From NCBI RefSeq assembly GCF_039536245.1, contig NZ_BAAAYN010000017.1, forward strand, positions 451,166 through 515,165: a stretch of DNA of 64,000 nucleotides, in the 5' to 3' direction. The stretch is from Cryptosporangium minutisporangium. Its GTDB lineage: Bacteria > Actinomycetota > Actinomycetes > Mycobacteriales > Cryptosporangiaceae. Under the pieces are notes generated by a model. That model was not told the DNA's origin. It made no database searches and was given only the letters and a program-made list of their open reading frames with translations. The position numbers and the translations under genes were made by a program. This document shows, in pieces, positions 24,549-35,970 of the stretch (within the stretch, counting starts at the first letter, position 1; each line of letters opens with the position of its first letter).

Positions 24549-25616
24549 TCAGAGGGCCGCCGCGACTAGTTCGGCGATTTGGGCTGTGTTCAGGGCAGCG
24601 CCCTTGCGCAGGTTGTCGCCGCAGACGAACAGGTCGAGCGTGTTCGGGAAGTCCAGCGCCTGCCGCACCCGCCCGACGAACGTCGGGTCCGCACCGACGG
24701 TGTCGGCCGGCGTCGGGAACTCACCGTTGGTCGGGTCGTCCACGACGACCACGTTCGGCGCCTCCGCGAGCGCGTCGTGCGCCTCGGCCACGGTCAGCGG
24801 CGACGCGAACGTCGCGTGCACCGCGAGCGAGTGCGTGGTTACGACCGGAACCCGCACGCACGTGGCGGACACCCGAAGGTCGGGGATACCGAGGATCTTC
24901 CGGGACTCGTTCCGGACCTTCAGCTCCTCGCTGCTCCACCCGTCGTCCTTGACCGAGCCGGCCCACGGCACGACGTTGAGCGCCAGCGGCGCCGGGAACG
25001 GCGACGCCTGGTCACCGAGCTTCTCGGCCAGCGCCGCGCGCACGTCACCGGCCCGCACGCCCAGGTCGCGACGGCCGCCGACGATCTCCAACTCGTCGTA
25101 GAGCCGGTCGACGCCGGGCTGGCCCGCGCCGGACGCGGCCTGGTACGAGGCCACCACCAGCTCGGTGAGGCGCCACTTGCGGTGCAGCGCACCCAGCGCG
25201 TCCATCATCGTGAGAGTGGTGCAGTTCGGGTTGGCGATGATGCCCTTGGGCCGGTTGGCCGCCGCTTCACCGTTCACCTCGGGCACGACCAGCGGGACGT
25301 CCGGGTCCATCCGGAACGCGCCGGAGTTGTCGACCGCGACCGCACCGCGCTCGACGGCGATCGGCGCCCATGCGGCGGAGACCTCGTCCGGGACGTCGAA
25401 CATCGCCACGTCGACCCCGTCGAACACCGACGGCTCGAGCAGCTGGACCTCGACCTCTTCACCGCGGACGACGAGGCGCTTGCCCGCCGACCGCTTGGAG
25501 GCGACCAGCCGGATCTCGCCCCAGATGTCGGCGCGCTCGGACAGGATCGACAGCATCACGGTGCCGACGGCACCGGTCGCGCCGACGACGGCAAGGGTGG
25601 GCTTCCGGCTGCTCAT
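24549..25616 (-). CDS. asd: Aspartate-semialdehyde dehydrogenase
   Basis: 355 residues. It reduces aspartyl phosphate to the semialdehyde for lysine/diaminopimelate, threonine and methionine synthesis. NADP-binding GATGAVG at the N-terminus, the active-site Cys in NPNCTTL, the [14 protein letters not shown] segment and the late catalytic His in [12 protein letters not shown] are present. Start ATG at 25616 overlaps the lysC stop by 4 bp, the conserved lysC-asd pair of actinomycetes, so translation is coupled. Confidence 0.96.
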   Translation of the reverse strand: MSSRKPTLAVVGATGAVGTVMLSILSERADIWGEIRLVASKRSAGKRLVVRGEEVEVQLLEPSVFDGVDVAMFDVPDEVSAAWAPIAVERGAVAVDNSGAFRMDPDVPLVVPEVNGEAAANRPKGIIANPNCTTLTMMDALGALHRKWRLTELVVASYQAASGAGQPGVDRLYDELEIVGGRRDLGVRAGDVRAALAEKLGDQASPFPAPLALNVVPWAGSVKDDGWSSEELKVRNESRKILGIPDLRVSATCVRVPVVTTHSLAVHATFASPLTVAEAHDALAEAPNVVVVDDPTNGEFPTPADTVGADPTFVGRVRQALDFPNTLDLFVCGDNLRKGAALNTAQIAELVAAAL

Positions 25617-26878
25617 CGTCCGCTCCCCGCGTAAACAGTGGCTTCTTCGTCGGTGCCGAGCTCGAACGCCTCGTGCACGGCGCGGACAGCGGCGTCCAGG
25701 TCGGTGTCGCGACAGACCGCGGAGATCCGGATCTCCGACGTCGAGATGATCTCGATGTTGACGCCGACCTCCGCCAGCGCCTCACAGAAGGTGGCGATGA
25801 CGCCCGGGTGCGAACGCATACCCGCGCCGACCACCGACACCTTGCCGATGTGCTCGTCGAAGATCAGCCGGTCGAACCCGATCGACTCCTGCGCCTTCTG
25901 CAGCGCGGACATCGCGGCCGGGCCGTCGGCCTTCGGCAGCGTGAACGAGATGTCGGTGCGTGCGGTCGCCGCGGCCGAGACGTTCTGCACCACCATGTCG
26001 ATGTTGATCTCGGCGTCGGCGACCGTCCGCAGGATCGATGCCGCCCGACCCGGCTGGTCGGGAACGCCGACCACGGTGACCTTCGCTTCGCTCCGGTCGT
26101 GCGCGACGCCGGAGATGATCGCCTGCTCCACGGAAGAGTCCTCCATCGACCCGGTCACGATCGTGCCGGGCTTGTTCGAGTACGACGAGCGGACGTGGAT
26201 CGGCAGGTCGTTGCGCCTGGCGTACTCCACCGATCGGAGGTGCAGGATCTTCGCGCCACAGGCGGCGAGCTCCAGCATCTCCTCGTAGATGACCGTGTCG
26301 AGCTTCTTCGCGTTCTTCACGATCCGCGGGTCAGCGGTGTAGACGCCGTCCACGTCCGTGTAGATCTCGCACACGTCGGCTTTGAGCGCGGCGGCCAGGG
26401 CGACCGCCGTCGTGTCGGACCCGCCGCGGCCCAGCGTCGTGATGTCTTTGGTGTCCTGGGCGACGCCCTGGAAACCGGCGACGATGGCGATCGCGCCTTC
26501 GTCGACGGCGCCCTGGATCCGTCCGGGCGTCACGTCGATGATGCGCGCGGCTCCGTGCCGCGCCGTGGTGATGACACCGGCCTGCGAGCCGGTGAACGAG
26601 CGGGCCTCGTACCCGAGTGAGTGGATCGCCATCGCGAGCAGCGCCATCGAGATGCGTTCGCCCGCGGTCAGCAGCATGTCGAGCTCGCGTCCCGGGGGTA
26701 CCGGGGCGACCTGGCCGGCCAGATCGAGCAACTCGTCAGTGGTGTCGCCCATCGCGGAGACCACGACGACGACGTCGCTGCCGGCCTTCCGGGTGGCGAC
26801 GATGCGCTCGGCTACCCGCTTGATCCGCTCAGCGTCGGCGACCGAGGAGCCGCCGTACTTCTGTACGACGAGTCCCAC
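25613..26878 (-). CDS. lysC: Aspartate kinase
   Basis: 421 residues. It phosphorylates aspartate as the first step of the aspartate family. N-terminal kinase motif [35 protein letters not shown] and [14 protein letters not shown], then two ACT domains ([20 protein letters not shown] and [20 protein letters not shown]) that confer feedback control by lysine plus threonine. As in other actinobacteria, an internal start could give a separate beta chain consisting of the ACT part. Upstream of and overlapping asd. Confidence 0.96.
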   Translation of the reverse strand: MGLVVQKYGGSSVADAERIKRVAERIVATRKAGSDVVVVVSAMGDTTDELLDLAGQVAPVPPGRELDMLLTAGERISMALLAMAIHSLGYEARSFTGSQAGVITTARHGAARIIDVTPGRIQGAVDEGAIAIVAGFQGVAQDTKDITTLGRGGSDTTAVALAAALKADVCEIYTDVDGVYTADPRIVKNAKKLDTVIYEEMLELAACGAKILHLRSVEYARRNDLPIHVRSSYSNKPGTIVTGSMEDSSVEQAIISGVAHDRSEAKVTVVGVPDQPGRAASILRTVADAEINIDMVVQNVSAAATARTDISFTLPKADGPAAMSALQKAQESIGFDRLIFDEHIGKVSVVGAGMRSHPGVIATFCEALAEVGVNIEIISTSEIRISAVCRDTDLDAAVRAVHEAFELGTDEEATVYAGSGR

Positions 26879-27314
26879 GTCGCTCCTTCCGTACGGCCCG
26901 GTAGTTGCAGGTACCGGGCAGAGTTCCGACGCCTAGGGTACCGGCGCTCGCAGCCCGTTTTCTCGGCCTCGGCACCCCGGGTGGTATCCGATTGACCACT
27001 CGTGGGAGACTCGTCACGTCACGCCGCCGTCAGGTCGCCTTCCGTCAAGACATCGCCGAATGGCATGATTTGCTGGTGATCGTGTGACCACATACGTGCC
27101 ACCTCCCTCGTTCGGAGGATCCCGCAACACCGGGTAGACGAGATTCTCACCCGGTATCGGGGCATTGCGGGACATCTGGCCCCACTGCGAACCGTCGCGC
27201 TTTCCACCTCGTCTGGATCGTGGTGCAATGCCACAGCGAACACCGCCGGTGGGTGAGAATGGCTCACCGGCCGCGGGGGCGCGTTTCGCCAGCAGCGACA
27301 CAGACGGAGGAGTC
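26879..27314. other. Divergent intergenic region between lysC and the conservon
   Basis: About 435 bp with no supported gene. It must carry the lysC promoter (minus) and the cvnA promoter (plus). One dyad is seen, ACCGGGT (27129-27135) and ACCCGGT (27149-27155), 13 nt apart, about 160 bp before cvnA. No lysine riboswitch or leader peptide was recognised. Confidence 0.4.
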
Positions 27315-30300
27315 GTGCCCACGTCCCTCAAGGGCTTACGTCCGGCCGCAACCTCAAAGGGGCCGGTCAGGCGGGTCCCGAACGCCGGAACGCCCTCCGA
27401 GGACCGGAAGAACTCGGGACACGAGCCGGCCAGCCGGCCGCTGACCCGCAGCCAACGCTTCCTCGGTAACGCCCCCATCCGGGTGAAGGTCGTCCTGATC
27501 ACCCTCGTCCCGCTGATGGCGATGTTCCTCTTCGCGGGCATCCTCACGTACATCGTGACGGACGAGGCTCAGTCGGCCCAGCAGGTGCAACAGCTGGCGC
27601 GTCTCGGTAGCCAGGCCTCGAACCTGGTGAACGACCTCCAGCTCGAGCGCGCGGCCGCTGCCAACTGGGTCGCGGACCCGGGTAAGGAAGAAAGCCACCC
27701 GCCGCTCCGCCGCTTCACCCAGCGCGCCACCGCGACCGACGCGACGCTTCGGGAGTTCATCGCCGAGGCCGGCCGACTCGACGCCGACACCAAGGCGCCG
27801 ATCCAGAGTCAGCTCCAGAACGTGACGCGCGGCTCGACCACCCTGGTGAACCAGCGCGCCAACCTCCTGAAGCAGGCCCGCAACGAGGGCGTGAGCGTCA
27901 GCGTCGCTGCCGCGAAGTACGAGACGCTGATCGGCGACCTCCTGCAGATCAGTGACGGCCTCGCTAGGGCCGCTGACGACCGCGTGCTCTCCGACCAGCT
28001 CCGCGCCGTGGCGGCGTTCGCCCGCTACAAGGAAGCGGTCAACCAGGAGCAGGTCAGCGTCCTCGACGTCCTGGTGGACGAGAACCGGACGTTCACGAAC
28101 GACACGTTCAAGACGGTCCTGGCCGCCTCGATCCGGCAGGAGCTGTTCAACGCGCAGTTCCAGAGCAGCGCATCGAACACGCAGCGCGGGATCCGTAACG
28201 AAACGGTCAGCCAGGAATCGCCGTACCGCTCGCTGAGCGGCAGTGTCCGGAAGACCCAGATCGGCGCACCGATCACCACGACCGTGCCCCTGTGGGTCGA
28301 CACCAGCACCCAGTCCGACACGGTGCTGCGCGGCGTCGAGCAGAAGCTCAACGCGGACGCCGTGAACGCCGCCGCCGAGTTCCGCGACGACGCGATCCGC
28401 AAGACGATCATCGTCATCACGGTCGCGCTGGCCGCCCTGGTCGTCGCTCTCCTGGTCTCGCTCGCCGTCGCCCGCTCGATGGTCCGCCCGCTGGTGCGAC
28501 TGCGGTCCTCGGCGCTGGAGGTCGCGTACCAGAGCCTTCCGGAGGTCGTCCGCAAGCTGCAGGACGCCGACCAGCAGACCGCAGCGCAGGCCTCGGCCGA
28601 GACCAAGGCCCGCACGCTGGACATCCGGTCCGGCGACGAGATCGGCCAGGTGGCCCAGGCGTTCAACGCCGTCCACCTGGAGGCCGTCCGGGTCGCGTCC
28701 GAGCAGGCGCAGCTGCGGCAGAGCGTCTCGACGATGTTCGTCAACCTCTCCCGCCGCTCGCAGCTCCTGGTCGACCGGCTGATCCGCCTGATCGACGGTC
28801 TGGAGCAGGGCGAGCGCGACCCCGACCGCCTCTCCGAGCTGTTCAAGCTCGACCACCTCGCCACCCGAATGCGGCGGAACGACGAGAACCTCCTGGTCCT
28901 CGCCGGCGCCGACGCGGGTCGCCGGTGGACCCGCCCGGCCCCGCTGGTCGACGTTCTCCGCGCCGCGACCGCCGAGGTGGAGCAGTACACCCGGGTCAAG
29001 CTCGGCTCGATCGACGACTCCGTCGAGATCTCGGCCTCGGCCGTGAACGACCTCGTCCACCTGGTCGCGGAGATCCTGGAGAACGCCACCTCGTTCTCCT
29101 CGCCGCGCACCGACGTCGTGGTCGACTCCCGCCGGGTCGGCGACCACGTGGTCATCGAGATCGAGGACCAGGGCATCGGTATGTCCCGGGAGCAGCTGGC
29201 GGAGTTCAACGAGCGGCTGGCCAAGCCGCCGGTGTTCGACATCGCCGTCTCCCGCATGATGGGCCTGTTCGTGGTCGGCCGGCTGGCCTCCCGGCACGGC
29301 GTCAAGGTCATGCTGCGGGACGCCTCCGGCGGCGGTGTGCTGGCGATCGTCACGCTGCCCTCGGGCGTTCTGCACGGCGACCAGCCGGTGGCCCCGGCGC
29401 TTCCGCCGGCCGAGACCGACGAGCAGGCCGCCGACCGTCCGGTCGAGCGGATCGCGTCGGAGCGGGTCGACCGGTCCGAGCCGCCTGCTCTCCCGGCCGC
29501 GAACGCCCCGTACGCCCCCACCGGCTCGTTCGGTGCTCCGGCTCCCGGCCAGCCGCCCTTCGGCGGCGCACTGCAGCCGCCGTCCGGGCCGTTCGGTGGT
29601 GGCCAGCCGCCGTTCGCCGGCCAGCCGCCGTTCGGTGGCCAGCACGGTCAGCCGGCTCAGCACGGCCAGCCGGCTCAGCCCGAGCAGCCGCACCCGTTCG
29701 CGCCGCAGCCGTTCGCGCCTGCCTCCTCCTCCGAGCAGCCCGAGCAGCCGGCTCCCGACCAGTGGCGTCCGATGAACGCGCCGCCGTTCGGCGGGGTCCG
29801 GCAGGACAGCGACGAGCACGACGCGCAGCGCGAAGCCTTCGGACCGCCGGCCCGTGGCCCGCAGACTCCGCCGACCGCCCGGGACCTGTTCGGCCCGGTG
29901 ACGCCGGAGCCGCTGCCGCAGCGTGACCCGCGGGAAGACAGCGGTGCCCAGCCGGCCTTCCCGTTCGCTCAGACGACGCCGACCCCGGCTCAGCCGCCGT
30001 TCGCCGCGCCCGCCGCGGCGGAGGAGCAGCCCGACCCGAGTTGGTCCGAGCCGACCCGTCCGGTGCCGATCATCCGCGACCCCGCGGCCGCGGCCGCGAC
30101 CGGAACGCACAGCATCCTCGGCGACCTGCGACCCGAGCCGACTCCGGTCGAGGCCCGCGAGCCCGATCTGACCTGGAGCACCGGCGGGCTCGGCGCTCGT
30201 CAGCCGGAGGGGCGGACGCCGTCCGAGGAGTCCACTCAGCCGACCTCGCCCGCGCAGCCTGCGGCGAGCACCCCGGCCGACCAGCCCGGGCCCAAGCCGC

Positions 30301-31337
30301 TGCCGGTTCGCGACCCGTTCACGAGCCGCGAGACGCAGCCCCGTCCGGCGGCGGGTCAGCCGGCGGCGGGTCAGCCGGCCCCGGCCGCGCCGGGCGGGCG
30401 CCCCGCAGCTCCGGCCACCCCGGCCACCCCGGCCCAGGCTCCCCCGGCTCAGCCTCCGGCGGCTCAGGCCCCGGCGGCCGAGGCGGCTCAGCCGGGTCTG
30501 CCGAGCCGCGGTGGCTCGGCGGCGGACGCGATGGCCGCGCTGCGACGCGAAGCCGCCGCAGACCGGTCGAGCACCACCGGCGCGCAGAAGGTCTTCCGCG
30601 CCGGTCCGTCCGACCCGCCGAACTCGGACCCGACGATCGAGATGCCGCTCCCGATCTTCGACGCGATCGAGTCGGAGTGGTTCCGGTCGCGCACCGCCGC
30701 GGCGCCGCGCAACGGGAGCAACGGCAGTAACGGCAGCAGCAGCTCCTGGTCCCCGCCGCGGGTTCCGGAGGCCCCGGGAGCCCGCCCAGCGTCCTCGCGG
30801 AGCGAGGAATCCGAGCCGCCCACCGCGGACGACGCCAGCCAGATCACCGGCGGCTCGCTGGCGGACGCTCCGGTGTCCCCCGCGGTCGGTGGCGAGGCGC
30901 CCTTCCCGCAGAGCGCGACCGCGGCCTGGAGCCACGCGCGCTCGAACGGGAGCACAGACGAGCCGACCACCCCCAGTGGTCCGGACCGCGAGGAAGAACC
31001 GGTCGGCGTCGGCGCTGCGCGTCAGCCCGCGACGGCCGCATGGGAGTCTCCGGCGGACGCCGGGTGGCGTGCCGCGCAGGCGGCAGCCGAGACAGCTCCC
31101 AGCAGCACCACCAAGTCGGGCCTACCGAAGCGTGTTCCGATGGCACACTTCGTGCCAGGCCGTGTGGAGACGGCGGCGAAGAAAGCTTCTCGCCCGACGT
31201 CCCACCGGTCGCCCGAGGCGGTGCGGGGCGTTCTGTCCAGCTACCGCAGCGGTCTCGAGCAAGGGCGGCAGGCCGGGCGCCCGTCCCGGACCGGTACGAC
31301 CTTTGCCGGCTCACCTGAAACGCAGGAGGAGATGTGA
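27315..31337 (+). CDS. cvnA: Conservon sensor kinase-like protein (nitrate/nitrite-sensing type)
   Basis: 1340 residues from GTG 27315, with GGAGGAG at 27306-27312. Order: cytoplasmic start; TM1 ~55-80; extracytoplasmic NIT-type sensor to ~360; TM2 ~365-388 ([18 protein letters not shown]); HAMP; a kinase-like helix [18 protein letters not shown] without a standard phospho-His; HATPase with N-box [15 protein letters not shown] and [17 protein letters not shown]; then a very long Pro/Gln/Ala-rich tail (about 690-1250) with PFGG-type repeats. Such proteins act in the GPCR-like CvnABCD membrane complex. The tail is unusually long for the family. GTGA overlap with cvnB. Confidence 0.92.
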   Translation: MPTSLKGLRPAATSKGPVRRVPNAGTPSEDRKNSGHEPASRPLTRSQRFLGNAPIRVKVVLITLVPLMAMFLFAGILTYIVTDEAQSAQQVQQLARLGSQASNLVNDLQLERAAAANWVADPGKEESHPPLRRFTQRATATDATLREFIAEAGRLDADTKAPIQSQLQNVTRGSTTLVNQRANLLKQARNEGVSVSVAAAKYETLIGDLLQISDGLARAADDRVLSDQLRAVAAFARYKEAVNQEQVSVLDVLVDENRTFTNDTFKTVLAASIRQELFNAQFQSSASNTQRGIRNETVSQESPYRSLSGSVRKTQIGAPITTTVPLWVDTSTQSDTVLRGVEQKLNADAVNAAAEFRDDAIRKTIIVITVALAALVVALLVSLAVARSMVRPLVRLRSSALEVAYQSLPEVVRKLQDADQQTAAQASAETKARTLDIRSGDEIGQVAQAFNAVHLEAVRVASEQAQLRQSVSTMFVNLSRRSQLLVDRLIRLIDGLEQGERDPDRLSELFKLDHLATRMRRNDENLLVLAGADAGRRWTRPAPLVDVLRAATAEVEQYTRVKLGSIDDSVEISASAVNDLVHLVAEILENATSFSSPRTDVVVDSRRVGDHVVIEIEDQGIGMSREQLAEFNERLAKPPVFDIAVSRMMGLFVVGRLASRHGVKVMLRDASGGGVLAIVTLPSGVLHGDQPVAPALPPAETDEQAADRPVERIASERVDRSEPPALPAANAPYAPTGSFGAPAPGQPPFGGALQPPSGPFGGGQPPFAGQPPFGGQHGQPAQHGQPAQPEQPHPFAPQPFAPASSSEQPEQPAPDQWRPMNAPPFGGVRQDSDEHDAQREAFGPPARGPQTPPTARDLFGPVTPEPLPQRDPREDSGAQPAFPFAQTTPTPAQPPFAAPAAAEEQPDPSWSEPTRPVPIIRDPAAAAATGTHSILGDLRPEPTPVEAREPDLTWSTGGLGARQPEGRTPSEESTQPTSPAQPAASTPADQPGPKPLPVRDPFTSRETQPRPAAGQPAAGQPAPAAPGGRPAAPATPATPAQAPPAQPPAAQAPAAEAAQPGLPSRGGSAADAMAALRREAAADRSSTTGAQKVFRAGPSDPPNSDPTIEMPLPIFDAIESEWFRSRTAAAPRNGSNGSNGSSSSWSPPRVPEAPGARPASSRSEESEPPTADDASQITGGSLADAPVSPAVGGEAPFPQSATAAWSHARSNGSTDEPTTPSGPDREEEPVGVGAARQPATAAWESPADAGWRAAQAAAETAPSSTTKSGLPKRVPMAHFVPGRVETAAKKASRPTSHRSPEAVRGVLSSYRSGLEQGRQAGRPSRTGTTFAGSPETQEEM

Positions 31338-31756
31338 GCTCGCTGAGCCACGATGCCCAGAACCTCAACTGGTTGGTGGCGAACTTCGCCAACCGCGTCC
31401 CCGGCATCGCCCACGCCGTGGCCGTGTCCGCCGACGGACTGCTGTTGGCGGTCTCCGACGGACTGCCTCGGGACCGAGCCGACCAGCTCGCGGCGATCGC
31501 GTCGGGCCTGGTGAGCCTCACACAGGGCGCCGCTCTCTGCTTCGAGGGTGGCAACGTCAGTCAGACCGTCGTGGAGATGGACACTGGCTTCCTGCTGGTG
31601 ATGTCCATCAGCGACGGTTCGTCGTTGGCCGTGCTCGCGTCTCGTGCGTGTGACATCGGCCAGGTCGGGTACGAGATGGCACTGCTCGTGGAGCGCGTCG
31701 GCCAGGTCCTGACGCCGGCGCTGCGGTCAGAGCTCCACGCGTCCCTGCCCCGATAA
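31334..31756 (+). CDS. cvnB: Conservon roadblock/LC7 protein
   Basis: 140 residues, roadblock/LC7 fold: [51 protein letters not shown] and [19 protein letters not shown]. In the conservon the protein binds the Ras-like CvnD, probably as GTPase-activating partner by analogy with MglB. GTG 31334 overlaps the cvnA stop (GTGA). Confidence 0.94.
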   Translation: MSSLSHDAQNLNWLVANFANRVPGIAHAVAVSADGLLLAVSDGLPRDRADQLAAIASGLVSLTQGAALCFEGGNVSQTVVEMDTGFLLVMSISDGSSLAVLASRACDIGQVGYEMALLVERVGQVLTPALRSELHASLPR

Positions 31757-31798
31757 GAGCAGAGACGCGCTGAGGGACGACAGGAGACGGGTCACGCG

Positions 31799-32158
31799 AT
31801 GAGCACCGAGTACGTCGATCAAAGCGGGCCGCTGGTGCGCCCGTACGCGATGACTGGGGGTCGAACCAGACCCCGAGTCGATATCGCGATGGAAGCACTG
31901 GTCACGGCGACCGCCCGCGGAGACCGCGAGGCGGGGACCGGCCGGCACGAGTGGCAGAAGATCGTCGAACTCTGTCAACAAGTGCAGTCGCTGGCAGAGA
32001 TCGCGGCGTATCTTGGCACTCCGCTCGGGGTTGCCCGAGTGATCGTCGGCGACATGGCCGAGGCTGGAATGCTGGACGTGCACGAGCCCGGCAGGCTCGA
32101 CGACCAGCTCGGAACGTATCTGCTGGAAAGGGTGCTCAGTGGACTTCGGAAGCTCTAG
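31799..32158 (+). CDS. cvnC: Conservon DUF742 protein
   Basis: 119 residues, DUF742: LVRPYAMTGGRTRP at the start, then a winged-helix-like core (VELCQQVQSLAEIAAYLGTP, ARVIVGDMAEAGMLDVH). DUF742 proteins are the third member of every conservon; their role is unclear, with the winged helix suggesting protein or DNA contact. 42 bp after cvnB; its end overlaps the GTG of cvnD by 20 bp. Confidence 0.93.
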   Translation: MSTEYVDQSGPLVRPYAMTGGRTRPRVDIAMEALVTATARGDREAGTGRHEWQKIVELCQQVQSLAEIAAYLGTPLGVARVIVGDMAEAGMLDVHEPGRLDDQLGTYLLERVLSGLRKL

Positions 32159-32756
32159 CCCCGGCCGCGCGCCGCGGGTGACGGCGAGCCGCGCCACCTC
32201 CGCCAAGATCGTCATCGCGGGCGGGTTCGGCGTGGGCAAGACCACGCTTGTCGGCTCGGTGTCGGAGATCCGTCCGCTCACCACCGAGGCGGTGATGACT
32301 GCCGCCGCGATCGACGTCGACGATGCTTCGAAGATTCCGGGTAAGTCCACCACCACGGTGGCGATGGACTTCGGCCGGATCACGCTCGACGAGGACTTGA
32401 TCCTGTACCTGTTCGGTACCCCCGGACAGACACGGTTCTGGTTCATGTGGGACGAGCTGGTGCGCGGTGCGATCGGCGCGGTCGTGCTGGTGGACACTCG
32501 TCGCCTGGCCGACTGCTTCGCCGCCGTCGACTTCTTCGAGCAGCGCGGGCTGCCGTACGTCGTCGGCCTGAACTGCTTCGACGGCGTCCAGCCGTACACG
32601 ACGCAGGACGTGCGGGACGCGCTGACGATCGGCCAGGAAGTGCCGATCATCAACTGCGACGCCCGTGGGCGGGAGTCGACCAAGGCCCTGCTCATCTCGC
32701 TCGTCGAGTACGTTTTACGCCTGCGCGGCGCTGCTCCGGCCGGCGTCGGCAGCTAA
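32139..32756 (+). CDS. cvnD: Conservon Ras-like GTPase
   Basis: 205 residues from GTG 32139. GTPase motifs: P-loop GGFGVGKTT, switch region KSTTTVAMDFGRI, DxxG-position motif LFGTPGQTRFWFMWDELV (DTPG-like but starting FGTPG), and NCFD in the N/TKxD position. This MglA/CvnD-type switch cycles between GTP and GDP at the membrane with CvnA-C. It ends the operon; a strong terminator follows at 32779. Confidence 0.94.
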   Translation: MDFGSSSPGRAPRVTASRATSAKIVIAGGFGVGKTTLVGSVSEIRPLTTEAVMTAAAIDVDDASKIPGKSTTTVAMDFGRITLDEDLILYLFGTPGQTRFWFMWDELVRGAIGAVVLVDTRRLADCFAAVDFFEQRGLPYVVGLNCFDGVQPYTTQDVRDALTIGQEVPIINCDARGRESTKALLISLVEYVLRLRGAAPAGVGS

Positions 32757-32778
32757 GCGACGACGGCAGTACGAGCCT

Positions 32779-32818
32779 CACCGCAGCGGCACCCACCCGG
32801 GTGCCGCTGCGGTGTTTT
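32779..32818 (+). terminator. Rho-independent terminator of the conservon operon
   Basis: A perfect 16-bp stem, 32779-32794 with 32799-32814, loop ACCC, followed by TTTT. It sits 22 bp after cvnD and separates the conservon from the leuA leader. Confidence 0.93.
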
Positions 32819-32881
32819 GGCTGTTCGCTGAGGTGTTTCGACTGCTCAGCGACGTGTTGGCGATTCGCGCGACGACCGCCT

Positions 32882-32921
32882 ATGGTGATAGGCGTGCGGA
32901 TGGTGGGACTGCTCCTTCTCT

Positions 32922-32941
<20 letters not shown>
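32882..32941 (+). CDS. leuA leader peptide with four consecutive Leu codons
   Basis: ATG 32882 to TAA 32939-32941 encodes MVIGVRMVGLLLLCRGEAS; the Leu run is CTG CTC CTT CTC. Starting at the inner ATG 32900 would give 13 residues with the same run. It ends 75 bp ahead of leuA. Leader peptides of this kind sense leucyl-tRNA charging and control biosynthetic genes by attenuation. Its placement and the Leu codon run make the role likely; a real ribosome-binding site is not obvious. Confidence 0.75.
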
Positions 32942-34729
<1,788 letters not shown>

Positions 34730-34734
34730 CGCCG

Positions 34735-34782
34735 AGCGCTGTGCGTTTCGGCGGCGGATAGCTCGCCGAAACGCACAGCGCT
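34735..34782. terminator. Bidirectional terminator-like palindrome between leuA and the acetyltransferase
   Basis: 19-bp perfect arms, 34735-34753 and 34764-34782, with a 10-nt loop. It fills the space between convergent stops at 34729 and 34790, so it can end both transcripts. There is no T tract. Confidence 0.85.
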
Positions 34783-34789
34783 CAAGCTG

Positions 34790-35299
34790 CTAGGGCTGCT
34801 CGTCGGTGCGGTAGGGGCGCAGACCTCGGGCCTGGTAGTTGCGCAGCGCGTTCGGGTGATCCTGGCTCGACGTGTGCAGCCATACCCGCCGCACGCCCGG
34901 GTGCAGCTCCCACGCGAGCCGCAGGGCAAGCGTGAGCGCGTACCCGCCGAGCCCCTTGCCCACGGCCTCCGGCACCAGCCCGAACGTGACGATCTCCGCC
35001 TCGGTGTCGGACTGCCCCTCGCCGGGGTCCGCCCGGGGCGCGAGTTCGACCAGTCCGACCGGCTCACCGCGGTGCCGCACCGCCCACCGGCGCCGCAGCG
35101 GGTCGGCGAGCAACGCGACCCACTCCTCGTCCGGGCGGTTCGCGCTCTTCCAGCCGTACGGCGCGCCGATCCGCCGCTCCAGGTCCTTGATCAACTCGGG
35201 CTGGTCGTCGATGGGCGTGACGGTCAGGTCCTCGACCGGACGGCCGGGCACCAGCTCGTCCGGGGACGTCATCTCCAGGTACGTCCGGGTATGACTCAT
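34790..35299 (-). CDS. GNAT-family N-acetyltransferase
   Basis: 169 residues from ATG 35299. GNAT elements: VGLVELAPRADP strand, the acetyl-CoA-binding region EIVTFGLVPEAVGKGLGGYAL (motif A core VGKGLGG), then VRRVWLHTSSQDHPNALRNY and ARGLRPYRTD. The substrate (amine, N-terminus or antibiotic) is unknown. It overlaps the stop of the class II aldolase by 4 bp, so both are translated from one message. Confidence 0.87.
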   Translation of the reverse strand: MSHTRTYLEMTSPDELVPGRPVEDLTVTPIDDQPELIKDLERRIGAPYGWKSANRPDEEWVALLADPLRRRWAVRHRGEPVGLVELAPRADPGEGQSDTEAEIVTFGLVPEAVGKGLGGYALTLALRLAWELHPGVRRVWLHTSSQDHPNALRNYQARGLRPYRTDEQP

Positions 35300-35970
35300 C
35301 GTGCTCCCTGTCCGTAGGTCGCGAGGCGTGCTGTTGCGTCGTCGAGCTCGACGCCGTCCAGCAAGCGCGGAATCACCCCGGACGACAACACCCGCAGCGC
35401 GACCTCGCAAACCCATTCCAGGTACAGCGCCCGCTCGTACGCCTCGGCCAGCGTGTTCCCCACCGCGACCGCCCCGTGGTTGCCCAGCAGGCAGGCGGTG
35501 CGGCCCTCCAGCGCGTTGACCGTGCCGGCGGCGAGCGCATCCGTACCGTACTCCGCGTACGGCGCGACCCGCGGCGCGCCACCGAACAGGCCCAGGTAGT
35601 AGTGCACGGCCGGGATCTGCGGCACCAGACAGGACAGCGCCGTGGCCGCGGTGGAGTGCGTGTGGACGACCGCGCCGACCTCCGGCCGGGCCGCGTAGAC
35701 CGCGAGGTGCAGCGGGAGCTCGCTGGTCGGCTTCAGGGTCGCGTCGAGCACCGAGCCGTCCAGCGCGTGCACGCCGACGTCCTCGGCGCGTAGCAGCCCG
35801 TAGGGCACCCCGGTCGGCGTCACCGCGACCCGGTCGCCGGTCCGGACCGAGACGTTCCCGGCCGTTCCGACGACCAGACGGTCGGCGACCATCCGTTGAC
35901 ACACTTCGGCGATCGCGTCCCGCTCCGTCACGGACGGGATCTTCTCACCCGGCCTGGCGGACCGCGGCAC
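35296..35970 (-). CDS. Class II aldolase/adducin-family protein
   Basis: Up to 224 residues; GTG starts around residue 14 are also possible. Class II (zinc) aldolase: GTAGNVSVR and VTPTGVPYG, KPTSELPLHLAVY (catalytic Glu and zinc His region), HTHSTAATAL (zinc His pair), and later GNHGAVAVG. Relatives are L-fuculose- or ribulose-phosphate aldolases/epimerases. With the coupled acetyltransferase the context does not name a pathway. Its 5' end overlaps the acyl-CoA oxidase 3' end by 26 bp. Confidence 0.87.
   Translation of the reverse strand: MPRSARPGEKIPSVTERDAIAEVCQRMVADRLVVGTAGNVSVRTGDRVAVTPTGVPYGLLRAEDVGVHALDGSVLDATLKPTSELPLHLAVYAARPEVGAVVHTHSTAATALSCLVPQIPAVHYYLGLFGGAPRVAPYAEYGTDALAAGTVNALEGRTACLLGNHGAVAVGNTLAEAYERALYLEWVCEVALRVLSSGVIPRLLDGVELDDATARLATYGQGAR

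Noticed and set aside
26879..27314. Lysine riboswitch ahead of lysC
   Set aside because: No long conserved core or T-rich terminator could be seen, and actinomycete lysC genes seldom have one.
27354..30935. 1193-codon open frame on the minus strand opposite cvnA
   Set aside because: Arg/Gly-rich shadow frame of a GC-rich gene; the plus strand has clear domains and conservon context.
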